Positions 28,657 through 38,023 of a stretch of 64,000 nt of DNA are shown piece by piece. The stretch is from NCBI RefSeq assembly GCF_029892065.1, contig NZ_CP120374.1:1240001-1304000 (forward strand), read 5' to 3'. The DNA comes from Sinorhizobium garamanticum (GTDB taxonomy: Bacteria > Pseudomonadota > Alphaproteobacteria > Rhizobiales > Rhizobiaceae). The position numbers were made by a program, and so were the translations under genes. Each line of letters begins with the position of its first letter. The stretch's first letter is position 1. The notes beneath the pieces were generated by a model. That model was not told the DNA's origin, did no database searches, and was given only the letters and a program-made list of their open reading frames with translations.

Positions 28657-29022
28657 ATGACTTTTCCCGTTTCCGAAGACAAGATCATCGCCGCTGAAAC
28701 TGCATTGGGACGACGGCTGCCCCGTGAGCTTAGAACTCGCCTGCAGAACTTGAACGGCGGCGCTCTTGTCGCAGCGGGTGACGATTGGATCCTTCATCCT
28801 GTCCGGGATAACTCAGACCAGAAACGAATATCGAGGACAGCCAACGACGTCATCCTAGAAACCAAGGCGGCCCGTGAGTGGCGAGGCTTTCCGGCTGATG
28901 GCATTGCGATAGCGTCTAACGGGACTGGAGACCGGCTGGTATTGGTCCCTGAGTCAGATAATGTCTTCCTTTGGAACCATGAAACCGTCACCCTGTCTTC
29001 CGTGATCGTTGAATGGAGCTGA
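28657..29022 (+). CDS. SMI1/KNR4 (SUKH) family protein
   Basis: About 121 residues from MTFPVSEDKIIAAETALGRRLPRELRTRL; the opening helix and the LNGG turn, a DWILHPV strand and the closing DNVFLWNHETV motif match the SUKH fold. Many SUKH proteins are immunity proteins against contact-dependent or polymorphic toxins. No toxin gene is next to it. Third codon positions are clearly less GC-rich than in neighbours, pointing to recent acquisition. A longer frame from 28612 exists, but its extra 15 residues do not resemble the family. Confidence 0.68.
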   Translation: MTFPVSEDKIIAAETALGRRLPRELRTRLQNLNGGALVAAGDDWILHPVRDNSDQKRISRTANDVILETKAAREWRGFPADGIAIASNGTGDRLVLVPESDNVFLWNHETVTLSSVIVEWS

Positions 29023-29051
29023 CGCAAACTTCTGGGCGTGCATAAAAGGCT

Positions 29052-29606
29052 CTAAACCCAGGAGGCCGGCGACTTCGGCAGCCTGCCTTCGGGATCGATG
29101 ACCTCGAGGCGTGGCGCACCCGCGCCGTTCCAGCGCCAGAGTGCGACGCAGGTGCCGCCGGGCGACATGAATGACGGGTAGATCACGCCGTGAAATTCCT
29201 GGGCCAGGAGATCGGCCTGCACCTCATGGGTCTGCGGCACCACGCCCTTGTCGAGGTCGTCTCGCCACTCGCATCGGTGGATGGCATCCGTCAGGCCAAG
29301 CTCCGCAAGAACATTGGCGTCCGTGAGATCGGCCAGCCGCGCATCGTAAAGCTCGAGCCGTACGATCAGCGCCGGATGCTGCACGAAACCCTGATTGTAT
29401 TCGGCCCAGGCGGTCGAAAGTTCGCGCGCGGCATAGATCGTCGGCACGCCCACCGGGTTCCATCGGCCGCCGAAACGCGCCGCACCTTCGCCGGAAAGCG
29501 GGGCATGAGCCCAGCGCGGCACGAAGGCGCGCCAGAGCGGCATCGGCTCGGCAGGCAGTGGTTGCTCCAAGTCAGAGCCGATTGCGGGCCGAGAACCGCT
29601 CCTCAT
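29052..29606 (-). CDS. RES-domain toxin
   Basis: About 184 residues from ATG 29606. The RES-domain elements are visible: LWRAFVPRWAHAPLSGEGAARFGGRWNPVGVPTIYAA, with the conserved Arg and Gly-rich turn, an AWAEY segment supplying the conserved Glu, and a C-terminal GTCVALWRW segment. RES toxins degrade NAD+ by phosphorolysis or hydrolysis and stop growth. The gene starts four bases after the antitoxin stop. A longer frame to 29795 overlaps the antitoxin gene and is rejected. Confidence 0.88.
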   Translation of the reverse strand: MRSGSRPAIGSDLEQPLPAEPMPLWRAFVPRWAHAPLSGEGAARFGGRWNPVGVPTIYAARELSTAWAEYNQGFVQHPALIVRLELYDARLADLTDANVLAELGLTDAIHRCEWRDDLDKGVVPQTHEVQADLLAQEFHGVIYPSFMSPGGTCVALWRWNGAGAPRLEVIDPEGRLPKSPASWV

Positions 29607-29610
29607 CCGT

Positions 29611-29982
29611 TTAGGCGTAGACGCCGGCGCGAACAGCTTCCAGATAAGCGAGAACCTTGTCGGCCTTGCCTTCGCCGACGAGATCGAACGCCGTCTTTCC
29701 GGCCCAGCCGGGGATCGGCTGGTGCTTGAACCAGATGACGGCGCGGGCCTCGTCGCCCGCCATTTCGGACGCCATGGAGAGGATGCGGACGACATTGCTC
29801 AGGGCGCTATCGACCTTGCGGGCGCCGGTCTTGGCTGTCAGCGTGTTCCGCGCGACGCCGATCAGCTTGGCGAGTTCGGCAAGCGTTATGCCCAGACGGT
29901 CGGCAACAAGGCGCGCCGACAGGAACGGGGAATGATCCTCCCCGAAGCGGGCGGCGGGAATGTCCAGATTGAGGGCGACCAT
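29611..29982 (-). CDS. Xre/MbcA/ParS-family antitoxin
   Basis: About 123 residues from the ATG at 29982 (a TTG nine codons upstream is possible). An N-terminal helix-turn-helix (DRLGITLAELAKLIGVARNTL) precedes the MbcA/ParS toxin-binding domain, with the typical VIWFKHQPIPGWAGKTAFDLV segment near the C-terminus. It neutralises the RES toxin and probably represses its own promoter. Antitoxin-first order and close spacing are standard for RES-Xre modules. Confidence 0.88.
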   Translation of the reverse strand: MVALNLDIPAARFGEDHSPFLSARLVADRLGITLAELAKLIGVARNTLTAKTGARKVDSALSNVVRILSMASEMAGDEARAVIWFKHQPIPGWAGKTAFDLVGEGKADKVLAYLEAVRAGVYA

Positions 29983-30012
29983 GGCAGAACTCGATCTTGT
30001 TTTGATCAACAG

Positions 30013-30036
30013 ATGGATAAAATAAGCTCAATCCAT
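30013..30036. promoter_or_regulatory. candidate toxin-antitoxin operator
   Basis: ATGGAT and ATCCAT lie as an inverted pair separated by 12 AT-rich bases, 31 bases upstream of the antitoxin ATG. This is where an autorepressing Xre antitoxin would bind. The symmetry is short, so this is tentative. Confidence 0.3.
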
Positions 30037-30063
30037 GATCATTTCAAGCGCAGTCGTTGTTCA

Positions 30064-30846
30064 TCACTGCCAGGAGGGCGTCCGCCGGTCGAAGAAGGCC
30101 GAGACTCCTTCCCGTGCTTCCTCCGTTTCCCAGGTGTCGGCAAGCTGCTCGATGGTCGCTGCGATGACTGCATCCGTGATCGGCATGCCAAGCGATCGCG
30201 CCAGCCGTTTGGCCCTTCCGGCCGCTTGCGGCGCGGCGGCAAGATAGGGTGCGATTTCTGCATCGACAGCGGCGTCCAGCTGCCCATCGTCGACCACGAT
30301 CGTCGCAAGACCGGCGGCAAGCGCCTCTTCGGCGCCGAAAAGCCGCGCCGACATGAACAGCGGCCGCGCCCTTCCTTCGCCAATCCTCGCGACGACATAG
30401 GGACTGATCGTCGCCGGGATCAGCCCGAGCCTCGCCTCCGTCAGGCCGAACTTTGCGCCCGCCGCCGCGACGACGGTGTCGCAAACGCTCATCAGCCCGA
30501 CCCCGCCGCCAAAGGCATTGCCATGCACCCGCGCGATCAGCGGTTTCGGCATCTCGTTCAGCGCCTTGAACATCATCGCCAGCCGCGTCGCCTCGGCGAT
30601 CCGCGCCTGCCGGTCGGCATCAAACTGCTGGCGCATCCAGTCGAGATCGCCGCCCGCACAAAAACTCTTCCCCTCGCCGTCGAGGATAACGACACGGACC
30701 GCATTGTCATCGCCAAGCCGGACCGCCGCATCTGTGAGCTCGCCGATCATCGCGGCGGAAAGCGCGTTGTGCTTTTGCGGACGGGCGAGCGTCAGGCGGG
30801 CGATGCCCCCTTTGTCGACAGTGCACCGGATCGTTTGCTCAGTCAT
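30064..30846 (-). CDS. liuC: enoyl-CoA hydratase family protein, probable methylglutaconyl-CoA hydratase
   Basis: A 260-residue crotonase-fold enzyme: oxyanion-hole segments FCAGGDLDWM and HGNAFGGGVGLMSVCD are intact. As the last gene of the leucine/isovalerate operon it should hydrate 3-methylglutaconyl-CoA to HMG-CoA, between methylcrotonyl-CoA carboxylase and HMG-CoA lyase. The start overlaps the stop of the lyase gene. Function is assigned mainly from context. Confidence 0.88.
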   Translation of the reverse strand: MTEQTIRCTVDKGGIARLTLARPQKHNALSAAMIGELTDAAVRLGDDNAVRVVILDGEGKSFCAGGDLDWMRQQFDADRQARIAEATRLAMMFKALNEMPKPLIARVHGNAFGGGVGLMSVCDTVVAAAGAKFGLTEARLGLIPATISPYVVARIGEGRARPLFMSARLFGAEEALAAGLATIVVDDGQLDAAVDAEIAPYLAAAPQAAGRAKRLARSLGMPITDAVIAATIEQLADTWETEEAREGVSAFFDRRTPSWQ

Positions 30847-31712
30847 GCCGCACTCCTCAGCGATCGGGCGAAGGTTGCCGCGCGATCGAGCTTTTCGGCG
30901 TCGAGCCCGGTCGAAAATCCCCTCTTCTGCAGGAAGGCATTCACCGCAAGCGTATCGACATTACCGGCGGCGCCGGGGGCGTAGGGGCAACCTCCGAGCC
31001 CTCCGGTCGAGGCGTCGAACACCCGCAGGCCCCGATCAAGGCCGACCGCGATATTTTCCAGCGCCCGGCCGGACGTGTCATGGAAATGACCTGCAAGCTT
31101 CGCCGCGTCAATGTCTCCGAGCACCGTCGCCAGCATGGTGTCAACGGCTTCCGGCGTGCCTCGCCCGATCGTGTCGCCGAGACTGATCTCGTAGCAGCCG
31201 AGCTCGGAAAGAAGGCGCGCGACGCGGGCAGCGGCCTCCGGCGCGATCGGTCCCTCGTAAGGGCACTCGACAACGCAGCTGACGTAGCCGCGCATCGGAA
31301 TTCCATGCTGCCGGCTTGCCTCCGCGACCGGGCGGAAGCGCTTGATGCTCTCGGCAATCGAGCAGTTGATGTTCTTCTGCGAGAAGGTTTCGGAGGCGGA
31401 CGCAAAAACCGCCACCTCGTCGGCGCGGGCGGCGCGCGCAGCCTCGAAGCCCCTGATGTTCGGCGTCAACGCCGCGTAGCGAGTGCCCGGGCGCCGCGCG
31501 ATGCCTGCCATGACCGCGGGAGCATCGGCCATCTGCGGGACCCATCTCGGGCTGACGAAGCTCGTCACCTCGATGCGCTCGAAACCACAGTCCGAAAGCA
31601 GGTCGACGAGCCGGATCTTATCATCGGTATCGACAAGCCGGGATTCGTTCTGCAGGCCGTCGCGCGGCGCCATCTCGACGATCGTGACGTGCTCGCTTGC
31701 CGACGATGTCAC
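30843..31712 (-). CDS. hmgL: hydroxymethylglutaryl-CoA lyase
   Basis: A 289-residue TIM-barrel lyase cleaving HMG-CoA to acetoacetate and acetyl-CoA, the last step of leucine degradation. The N-terminal EMAPRDGLQNE motif binds metal and substrate, and the C-terminal GGLGGCPYAPGAAGNV segment contains the catalytic Cys. The start overlaps the carboxylase alpha stop by four bases. Confidence 0.94.
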   Translation of the reverse strand: MTSSASEHVTIVEMAPRDGLQNESRLVDTDDKIRLVDLLSDCGFERIEVTSFVSPRWVPQMADAPAVMAGIARRPGTRYAALTPNIRGFEAARAARADEVAVFASASETFSQKNINCSIAESIKRFRPVAEASRQHGIPMRGYVSCVVECPYEGPIAPEAAARVARLLSELGCYEISLGDTIGRGTPEAVDTMLATVLGDIDAAKLAGHFHDTSGRALENIAVGLDRGLRVFDASTGGLGGCPYAPGAAGNVDTLAVNAFLQKRGFSTGLDAEKLDRAATFARSLRSAA

Positions 31713-33697
31713 TGTGCGGCCTCCTCACTGAGGGTTACAAGCACGGTGCCTTCGCTGACCTGCGTGCCCTCGGCCACGTGCACGCTCGCGACCGTCCCCT
31801 GCCGCGAGGCCGAAAGCGTAAGCTCCATCTTCATGGCCTCCATCACCACCAGCGGCTGGCCTTTGGCGACGGCCTCGCCGGCGCCGACACGGACCATCTT
31901 GACGAGGCCCGGCATCGGCGCAATGAGTTCGTCATCGGCTATCTCCCCGCTATGTCCGCCGGACAACGCGTCCGGCAGGTGAAACACCAGGTTTCGGCCA
32001 TTGAGAAACAAGGTCAGCGTTTCGCCCTGCCGAAGGAAGCGAAGCGTTTGCCTCTGCCCGGCCACTTCCAGCCTCGCACCATTTTCGAAGCGTTCAAGCA
32101 CGAGCACCGGCAAGGTGCGCGTTCCGGCACGAACCGCAAACTGATCGCGTCCGCGCGACGCGAGTGTGACGGCCGCGCGCCCGTTCGCGTGGTCGATGGA
32201 AACCGTCCGGTGGGCATCGCCCCAGATCTGCCAATAGCCGAGAGAAGCCCAGGGATCGGAGGATGTCATTGGCTGGAGGACGCCGGTGGAGACGATTGCT
32301 GCCAGCGCCAATGCTTCGTCGTCCGGGTCGCTCGGCGCCGCCAGCCGCTCGACCGTCCGGTCGATCAGTCCCGTGTCCGGCCTGCCGCCGCGGAAATCCT
32401 GTTCGTCCGTGAGCCTGATGAGAAAATCGAGATTGGTGACCGTTCCGCCGATCCGGACCTCCTTCAAGGCGGCCTGCAGCCGGGTGAGCGCTGCCGACCG
32501 TGTCCCCGCATGCACGATCAGCTTGGCGATCAGCGGATCGTAAAAGGGCGTTATCGAGTCCCCCTGCTGTACACCGGAGTCGATCCGCGCGTTGCTGTCC
32601 GGAAAGCTCAAATGTGCCAGCCGGCCGGTCGACGGTAGGAAGCCGCGGGCCGGATCCTCGGCGTAGATGCGTGCCTCGAAGGACCAACCGTTTATGCCGA
32701 TCTCGCCCTGCTTTTTCGGCAGCGGCTCACCGTCTGCGACGCGCAACTGCCATTCGACGAGATCGAGCCCGGTGACCGCCTCGGTGACCGGATGCTCCAC
32801 CTGCAGCCGCGTGTTCATTTCCATGAAATAGAACTGATCCGGCCAGAGGCCGTTTGTCACGTCGGCGATGAACTCGACCGTGCCGGCACCGACATAGCCG
32901 ATCGCATGCGCGGCCCTGACGGCGGCGTCTCCCATCGCGCGGCGCACTTCCGCGGTCATGCCCGGCGCCGGCGCCTCCTCGATCACCTTCTGGTGCCGCC
33001 GCTGCAACGAGCAGTCACGCTCGAAAAGATGAACGATGTTGCCGTGCCGGTCCCCGAAGATCTGGACCTCGATGTGGCGGGGGCGGCTCAGATATTTCTC
33101 GATCAGAACCCCGCCGTCGCCGAAGGAGGCCTGCGCTTCCCGCTGCGCGGCTTCCAGCGCCGAACCGAAATCCTCTCGCCGCTCGACGCGTCGCATGCCC
33201 TTTCCGCCGCCACCGGCGCGCGCCTTGATCAGCACCGGATAGCCGATTTCCGCGGCCTGGGCCGCCAGGAACTCAGGGTCCTGCTGCTCACCGTGATAAC
33301 CCGGCACGACGGGCACGCCGGACTGCTCCATCAGCGCCTTGGCCGCATCCTTGAGCCCCATGGCCCGGATCGCTTCCGGTGGCGGCCCCACGAAAACGAT
33401 GCCTGCGGCCTCGACGGCCTCGGCAAAATCGGCATTTTCGGACAGGAAGCCATAGCCAGGATGGATGGCGTCAGCGCCGACGGCCCGTGCGGCCTCTATG
33501 ACGCGGTCGATCGCGAGATAGCTTTCGGCGGCATTCGCGGGGCCGATCCGCACGGCCTCGTCGGCGAGCGTCACATGAAGCGCGTCACCATCCGCATCGG
33601 AATAGACGGCAACGGTGCGGATACCGAGCCGCCGGGCGGTGCGAATGATGCGGCAGGCGATCTCGCCGCGATTGGCAATCAGGAGTTTGGAAAACAT
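31709..33697 (-). CDS. mccA: methylcrotonyl-CoA carboxylase alpha (biotin) subunit
   Basis: A 662-residue biotin carboxylase/BCCP fusion. Residues about 1-450 form the carboxylase: LIANRGEIACRII at the N-terminus, the ATP-grasp loop RAGGGGKGMR, and EMNTRLQVEHPVTE. The C-terminal biotinyl domain has VMEAMKMEL, with Lys as the biotin site. It carboxylates biotin for transfer to 3-methylcrotonyl-CoA by the beta subunit at 34110. Length fits MCC alpha. A small Rid gene is inserted between the two subunit genes. Confidence 0.94.
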   Translation of the reverse strand: MFSKLLIANRGEIACRIIRTARRLGIRTVAVYSDADGDALHVTLADEAVRIGPANAAESYLAIDRVIEAARAVGADAIHPGYGFLSENADFAEAVEAAGIVFVGPPPEAIRAMGLKDAAKALMEQSGVPVVPGYHGEQQDPEFLAAQAAEIGYPVLIKARAGGGGKGMRRVERREDFGSALEAAQREAQASFGDGGVLIEKYLSRPRHIEVQIFGDRHGNIVHLFERDCSLQRRHQKVIEEAPAPGMTAEVRRAMGDAAVRAAHAIGYVGAGTVEFIADVTNGLWPDQFYFMEMNTRLQVEHPVTEAVTGLDLVEWQLRVADGEPLPKKQGEIGINGWSFEARIYAEDPARGFLPSTGRLAHLSFPDSNARIDSGVQQGDSITPFYDPLIAKLIVHAGTRSAALTRLQAALKEVRIGGTVTNLDFLIRLTDEQDFRGGRPDTGLIDRTVERLAAPSDPDDEALALAAIVSTGVLQPMTSSDPWASLGYWQIWGDAHRTVSIDHANGRAAVTLASRGRDQFAVRAGTRTLPVLVLERFENGARLEVAGQRQTLRFLRQGETLTLFLNGRNLVFHLPDALSGGHSGEIADDELIAPMPGLVKMVRVGAGEAVAKGQPLVVMEAMKMELTLSASRQGTVASVHVAEGTQVSEGTVLVTLSEEAAQ

Positions 33698-33714
33698 GCC
33701 CCTCGGTTCCGCTT

Positions 33715-34098
33715 CTATTGTGCCGCCACCACTTCGACTTCCAGGAGCCAGCCGGAATCGAAGATTCCGGCAATCACGACCGTTATCGCCGGTGCCAGCG
33801 CACCGAGATAGTCGTTGCGGATCTCACGGTTCGCAAGGACATGGTTCCTGTCGGCGAGGTAGGTCGTCACCTTGACGATATTGGCCTTGGTCATGCCGGC
33901 GGCCTTGAGCTGAGCGTCGACATTCAGCCAGACCTGGCGTGCCTGCGCCTCGAAACCATCAGGCACGACGTCATCGGAGGTCATGGGAATCTGGCCGCTG
34001 ACGAAGACCAGGCGTTGAAGATTTTCGACGCTGACGGCCTGCGAGTAGCCGCCTCGCGGCTGCGGTGCGTTGATCGCGTTGATATTGTCGCGTTTCAT
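33715..34098 (-). CDS. Rid-family protein lacking the RidA catalytic arginine
   Basis: A 127-residue Rid (YjgF/YER057c/UK114) protein with the usual YSQAV segment near residue 20 and VFVSGQIP at about 32-40. In RidA proper an Arg in the PAR-S/T motif binds substrate and is needed for enamine/imine deamination; here the equivalent position reads PAITVVI, so the Arg is missing. It is therefore probably one of the Rid subfamilies without RidA activity. It is embedded between mccA and mccB, suggesting a role in leucine-derived acyl-CoA or amine metabolism (inference). Confidence 0.85.
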   Translation of the reverse strand: MKRDNINAINAPQPRGGYSQAVSVENLQRLVFVSGQIPMTSDDVVPDGFEAQARQVWLNVDAQLKAAGMTKANIVKVTTYLADRNHVLANREIRNDYLGALAPAITVVIAGIFDSGWLLEVEVVAAQ

Positions 34099-34109
34099 GG
34101 CCCACCTCC

Positions 34110-35717
34110 CTACATCCTGAACAAACCGAAACGTGTATCCTCAATCGGGGCGTTCAGCGCGGCCGACAGCGACAGTGCGAGCACGTCCCGGCTTTTGCGC
34201 GGATCGACGACGCCGTCGTCCCAAAGACGCGCCGAGGCATAGAGCGGATGACTTTGCCGCTCGAAAAGATCGAGCACCGGCTGGCGGAAGCGCGCCTCCT
34301 CGTCCTCGTTCCACGGCGTGCCGGCGCGCCTCAAGGCTTCGCCGCGCACCGTCGACAGCACGCCGGCCGCCTGTTCGCCGCCCATGACCGAAATGCGGCT
34401 GTTCGGCCAGGTCCAAAGGAAGCGCGGTGAAAAGGCCCGCCCGCACATGCCGTAGTTGCCGGCCCCGAACGATCCGCCGACCAGCATGGTGACCTTCGGC
34501 ACCTTCACCGTGGCCACTGCCGTCACGAGCTTGGCGCCATGCTTGGCGATGCCTTCCGTTTCATATTTGCGGCCGACCATGAAGCCGGTGATGTTCTGCA
34601 GGAAAACGAGCGGGATCTTGCGCTGGGCGCAGAGCTCGACGAAATGGCTCCCCTTCAGTGCGGACTCCGAAAACAACACGCCGTTGTTGGCGACGATGCC
34701 GACCGGTATTCCATGAATATGGGCGAAGCCGCAGACGAGCGTGGTTCCGAAACGGGCCTTGAATTCGTCGAAACGGGAGCCGTCGACGATCCGGGCGATC
34801 ACCTCGCGAATTTCATAGGGCGTTCTGAGGTCGGCGGGCACGATCCCGGCGATTTCCTCCGGATCGTAGAGCGGTGGCTCCGGCGCGCGAAGCTCCACCG
34901 ACGATGGTTTTTCTCGGTTCAAGCCCGACACGGCGCGGCGCGCCAAAGCCAGCGCATGCGCATCGTCACGCGCCATGTGATCGGCAACGCCCGACAGTCG
35001 CGTGTGGACGTCGGCGCCGCCGAGATCTTCGGCCGAGACCACTTCGCCGGTCGCCGCCCGCACCAGCGGGGGGCCGGCCAGGAAGATCGTGCCCTGCCCC
35101 TCGACGATGATCGCCTCGTCGGACATCGCGGGCACGTAGGCGCCGCCGGCCGTGCAAGACCCCATCACGACGGCGATCTGCGGGATGCCGGCCGCCGACA
35201 TGTTCGCCTGGTTGTAGAAGATCCGGCCGAAATGGTCGCGATCGGGAAAAACCTCGTCCTGGTTCGGCAGGTTGGCACCGCCGGAATCGACAAGGTAGAC
35301 GCAGGGAAGCTGGTTTTCGGCGGCAATTTCCTGTGCCCTGAGATGCTTCTTGACGGTCATCGGGTAATAGGTGCCGCCTTTGACGGTCGGATCGTTGCAG
35401 ACGATCATGCATTCGCGCCCGGCGATCCGGCCGATGCCGGTAATGAGCCCGGCACCCGGCGCATCGCCGTTGTACATGCCGTGCGCGGCCGTGGCGCCGA
35501 CTTCCAGAAAGGGCGTGCCGGGATCGATCAGGGAAGCGACCCGGTCTCGCGGCAGCAGCTTGCCGCGGCTGACATGGCGTTCCCGCGCCGTCTCGCCGCC
35601 GCCGTTGACGGCGAGCCGCACCGCCTCCTCGACCGCCGCGATGGCATCCGTCATCGCCGCGCGGTTGGTCTTGTAGACGTCGGAGGATGCCGAGATATGC
35701 GATCTCAAGATTGTCAT
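34110..35717 (-). CDS. mccB: methylcrotonyl-CoA carboxylase beta (carboxyltransferase) subunit
   Basis: About 535 residues from [18 protein letters not shown] lies about eight bases upstream, and a start five codons earlier is less likely. The two crotonase-like carboxyltransferase halves are visible ([54 protein letters not shown]). With MccA it converts 3-methylcrotonyl-CoA to 3-methylglutaconyl-CoA. Length and the QDEVFPD signature favour MCC over propionyl-CoA carboxylase. Confidence 0.94.
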   Translation of the reverse strand: MTILRSHISASSDVYKTNRAAMTDAIAAVEEAVRLAVNGGGETARERHVSRGKLLPRDRVASLIDPGTPFLEVGATAAHGMYNGDAPGAGLITGIGRIAGRECMIVCNDPTVKGGTYYPMTVKKHLRAQEIAAENQLPCVYLVDSGGANLPNQDEVFPDRDHFGRIFYNQANMSAAGIPQIAVVMGSCTAGGAYVPAMSDEAIIVEGQGTIFLAGPPLVRAATGEVVSAEDLGGADVHTRLSGVADHMARDDAHALALARRAVSGLNREKPSSVELRAPEPPLYDPEEIAGIVPADLRTPYEIREVIARIVDGSRFDEFKARFGTTLVCGFAHIHGIPVGIVANNGVLFSESALKGSHFVELCAQRKIPLVFLQNITGFMVGRKYETEGIAKHGAKLVTAVATVKVPKVTMLVGGSFGAGNYGMCGRAFSPRFLWTWPNSRISVMGGEQAAGVLSTVRGEALRRAGTPWNEDEEARFRQPVLDLFERQSHPLYASARLWDDGVVDPRKSRDVLALSLSAALNAPIEDTRFGLFRM

Positions 35718-35775
35718 GAAGCCCTCAGGCAAGCGATTTGACCAAGATGCGCGAAGAACGGCCGCCGCCGTTCGT

Positions 35776-36939
35776 CTATTTCGTTTCTTCGAACAGCTCG
35801 CGCCCGATCAGCATCCGGCGGATCTCGCTCGTGCCGGCACCGATCTCGTAGAGCTTGGCGTCACGCAACAGGCGGCCGGCCGGGTAGTCGTTGGTGTAGC
35901 CGTTGCCGCCCAGCGCCTGGATCGCCTCGAGCGCCAATGCGGTCGCCTTTTCCGCCGCATAAAGAATGCAGCCGGCGGCGTCCTTGCGCGCGGTTTCGCC
36001 ACGGTCGCATGCCGCCGCCACCGCATAGACATAGGCGCGCGCCGCATTCATCGTCACATACATGTCGGCAAGCTTTCCCTGCATCAACTGGAACTCGCCG
36101 ATCGGTTGACCGAACTGCTTGCGCTCATGGAGATAGGGGACGACGACATCGAGGCAAGCCGCCATGATGCCGAGCGGCCCGGCCGAAAGCACCACGCGCT
36201 CGTAATCGAGGCCGGACATCAGGACGTTGACGCCGCGGCCTTCCGCGCCGAGCACGTTTTCTTCCGGCACCTCGCAGTCCCTGAAGACGAGCTCGCAGGT
36301 GTTGGAGCCGCGCATGCCGAGCTTATCGAGCTTCTGGCCGGTCGAGAAGCCGGCGAACCCCTTTTCGACGAGGAAGGCGGTGATGCCGCGCGGCCCGGCG
36401 GCCGGATCGGTCTTGGCATAGACCACCAGCACATCGGCGTCCGGACCATTGGTGATCCACATCTTGTTGCCGTTCAGCACGTAGCGGTCGCCACGCTTGT
36501 CGGCCTTGAGCGTCATCGAGACCACGTCGGAGCCGGCGCCCGGTTCGGACATGGCGAGCGCGCCGACATGTTCGCCGGAAATCAGCTTCGGCAGATATTT
36601 GGCCTTCTGCGCGGAGCTGCCGTTGCGGTTGATCTGGTTGACGCAGAGGTTGGAATGGGCGCCGTAGCTTAGGCCTACGGAGGCGGACGCGCGGCTGATT
36701 TCCTCCATCGCGACGCAATGGGCGAGGTATCCCATGCCGGCACCGCCATAGGCCTCGTCGGCGGTGATGCCGAGTACGCCGAGCTCTCCCATCTCCCGCC
36801 AAAGGGGCGCGGGAAAGGCGTTGCTCCGGTCCATCTCTTCCGCAAGCGGCGCGATCCGTTCGCTCGCAAACCGGCGCACGCTGTCGCGCAACGCGTCGAT
36901 GTCATCGCCAAGGGCGAAACTCAGTCCACCTTGATACAT
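35776..36939 (-). CDS. ivd: isovaleryl-CoA dehydrogenase
   Basis: About 387 residues from [22 protein letters not shown] precedes the ATG at 36939. Acyl-CoA dehydrogenase fold: FAD-binding [13 protein letters not shown] and [17 protein letters not shown], and the C-terminal [25 protein letters not shown]. The segment [13 protein letters not shown] has the Glu position that serves as catalytic base in isovaleryl-CoA dehydrogenases, unlike straight-chain enzymes. First gene of the six-gene leucine operon. Confidence 0.94.
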   Translation of the reverse strand: MYQGGLSFALGDDIDALRDSVRRFASERIAPLAEEMDRSNAFPAPLWREMGELGVLGITADEAYGGAGMGYLAHCVAMEEISRASASVGLSYGAHSNLCVNQINRNGSSAQKAKYLPKLISGEHVGALAMSEPGAGSDVVSMTLKADKRGDRYVLNGNKMWITNGPDADVLVVYAKTDPAAGPRGITAFLVEKGFAGFSTGQKLDKLGMRGSNTCELVFRDCEVPEENVLGAEGRGVNVLMSGLDYERVVLSAGPLGIMAACLDVVVPYLHERKQFGQPIGEFQLMQGKLADMYVTMNAARAYVYAVAAACDRGETARKDAAGCILYAAEKATALALEAIQALGGNGYTNDYPAGRLLRDAKLYEIGAGTSEIRRMLIGRELFEETK

Positions 36940-37295
36940 GTCTTTTTCTCCTCCGCATGTCTCCGGCGGCGATCTCCTCATCGCCAGCAGAAACAGGCCC
37001 CGCGGCATCCTCCTCGATGCACGATCGGTGACAGCGCCGCGCGCCTTCCCGGACGCAAAGGTCGCCCTAATTCACGAACACTGCATCGTAGCGCCGCACG
37101 GCCGTTGCCGCGAACGATAACATCGCGCTTGGCTAATTTCCTTCCAAAGAGCTGGGCAGCCAAGCACGATTTGGAAAGGGTAAGGCTCACACACGGCAGA
37201 TCGATGCTTAGCACTCGGCGTGGGCCTCGTTCATTCGGCGACCGCGATTCGACACAAAGGACTGGCGTCAAATCCTAAGCAATGGGCGCACGCGG
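36940..37295. other. intergenic region upstream of ivd
   Basis: These 356 bases should hold the promoter of the leucine operon (leftward) and the end of the gluconokinase gene (also leftward). A degenerate mosaic repeat lies at 37031-37066. No coding frame with a plausible start or family resemblance was found. Confidence 0.5.
37031..37066. repeat. degenerate copy of the palindromic mosaic module
   Basis: ACAGCGCCGCGCGCC and GGACGCAAAGGTCGCC, a few bases apart, match the two arms of the mosaic module at 45502-45545 with several changes. It is probably a decayed member of the same family. Confidence 0.4.
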
Positions 37296-37838
37296 CTACA
37301 TCTTGCCGAGGGCGGCAAGCGCCTCGTCCACGATTGCGTCCAGCGGTTGGTCGATGTCGATCGCCACGGTGTTCGCCTCGCCGGTCGGATTTTCCAGGGT
37401 CGCGAGCTGGGTCTTCAACAAGGACTGAGGCATGAAGTGGCCGGTGCGGTGATGCATCCGTTCCGCCAACACCGCCTCGCTTCCATGGAGATGGACGAAG
37501 GCCAACCCCTCCGGCGCGCTTTCCCGCAGCTTCTGCCGATAACTCAGTTTGAGCGCCGAGCAGGCAACGATGGCCGGGCTGGAGCTTTCCGCGAGCTTAC
37601 GGCCGATCGCCGCGAGCCATGGCCAGCGGTCATCATCCGTCAGCGGAATGCCCTCGGACATCTTCTTGATGTTCTCGGGCGGATGCAGGGCGTCCCCTTC
37701 GACGAAGGGATAGCCATAGGCCTTCGCGATACGTTCGCCGACGGACGATTTTCCGCTTCCCGACACGCCCATCACGATGATCGAGCCTGGAAATCGGTGC
37801 GCCGGCGTCGCGGGTCTGTGTCTCTTCTCGATCATCAT
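37296..37838 (-). CDS. gntK: gluconokinase
   Basis: About 180 residues from MMIEKRHRP; the open frame reaches 37940, but the added residues are charged and lie outside the usual gluconokinase length. P-loop GVSGSGKSSVGERIA, then EGDALHPPENIKKMSEGIPLTDDDRWPWL and CSALKLSYRQKLRE are the gluconokinase hallmarks. It phosphorylates gluconate to 6-phosphogluconate. It is a single gene with no gluconate transporter nearby. Confidence 0.93.
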   Translation of the reverse strand: MMIEKRHRPATPAHRFPGSIIVMGVSGSGKSSVGERIAKAYGYPFVEGDALHPPENIKKMSEGIPLTDDDRWPWLAAIGRKLAESSSPAIVACSALKLSYRQKLRESAPEGLAFVHLHGSEAVLAERMHHRTGHFMPQSLLKTQLATLENPTGEANTVAIDIDQPLDAIVDEALAALGKM

Positions 37839-38023
37839 CCTGTACCTGGCATCCCTGTCTGCTGGCGAGCGAATACGCTTCCGCTCATAGCTTCCGCACC
37901 GCCCGTCGGCAAGCGGCGTGGCGGGGTCGACGAAGCACATGCCGTCACTGGCCCCACCTGCCCGAAAGAGCGATCGCCAAAAAAACCGTTGAATTTTTAT
38001 GAATTACAGCGTATTTTTCTGCG

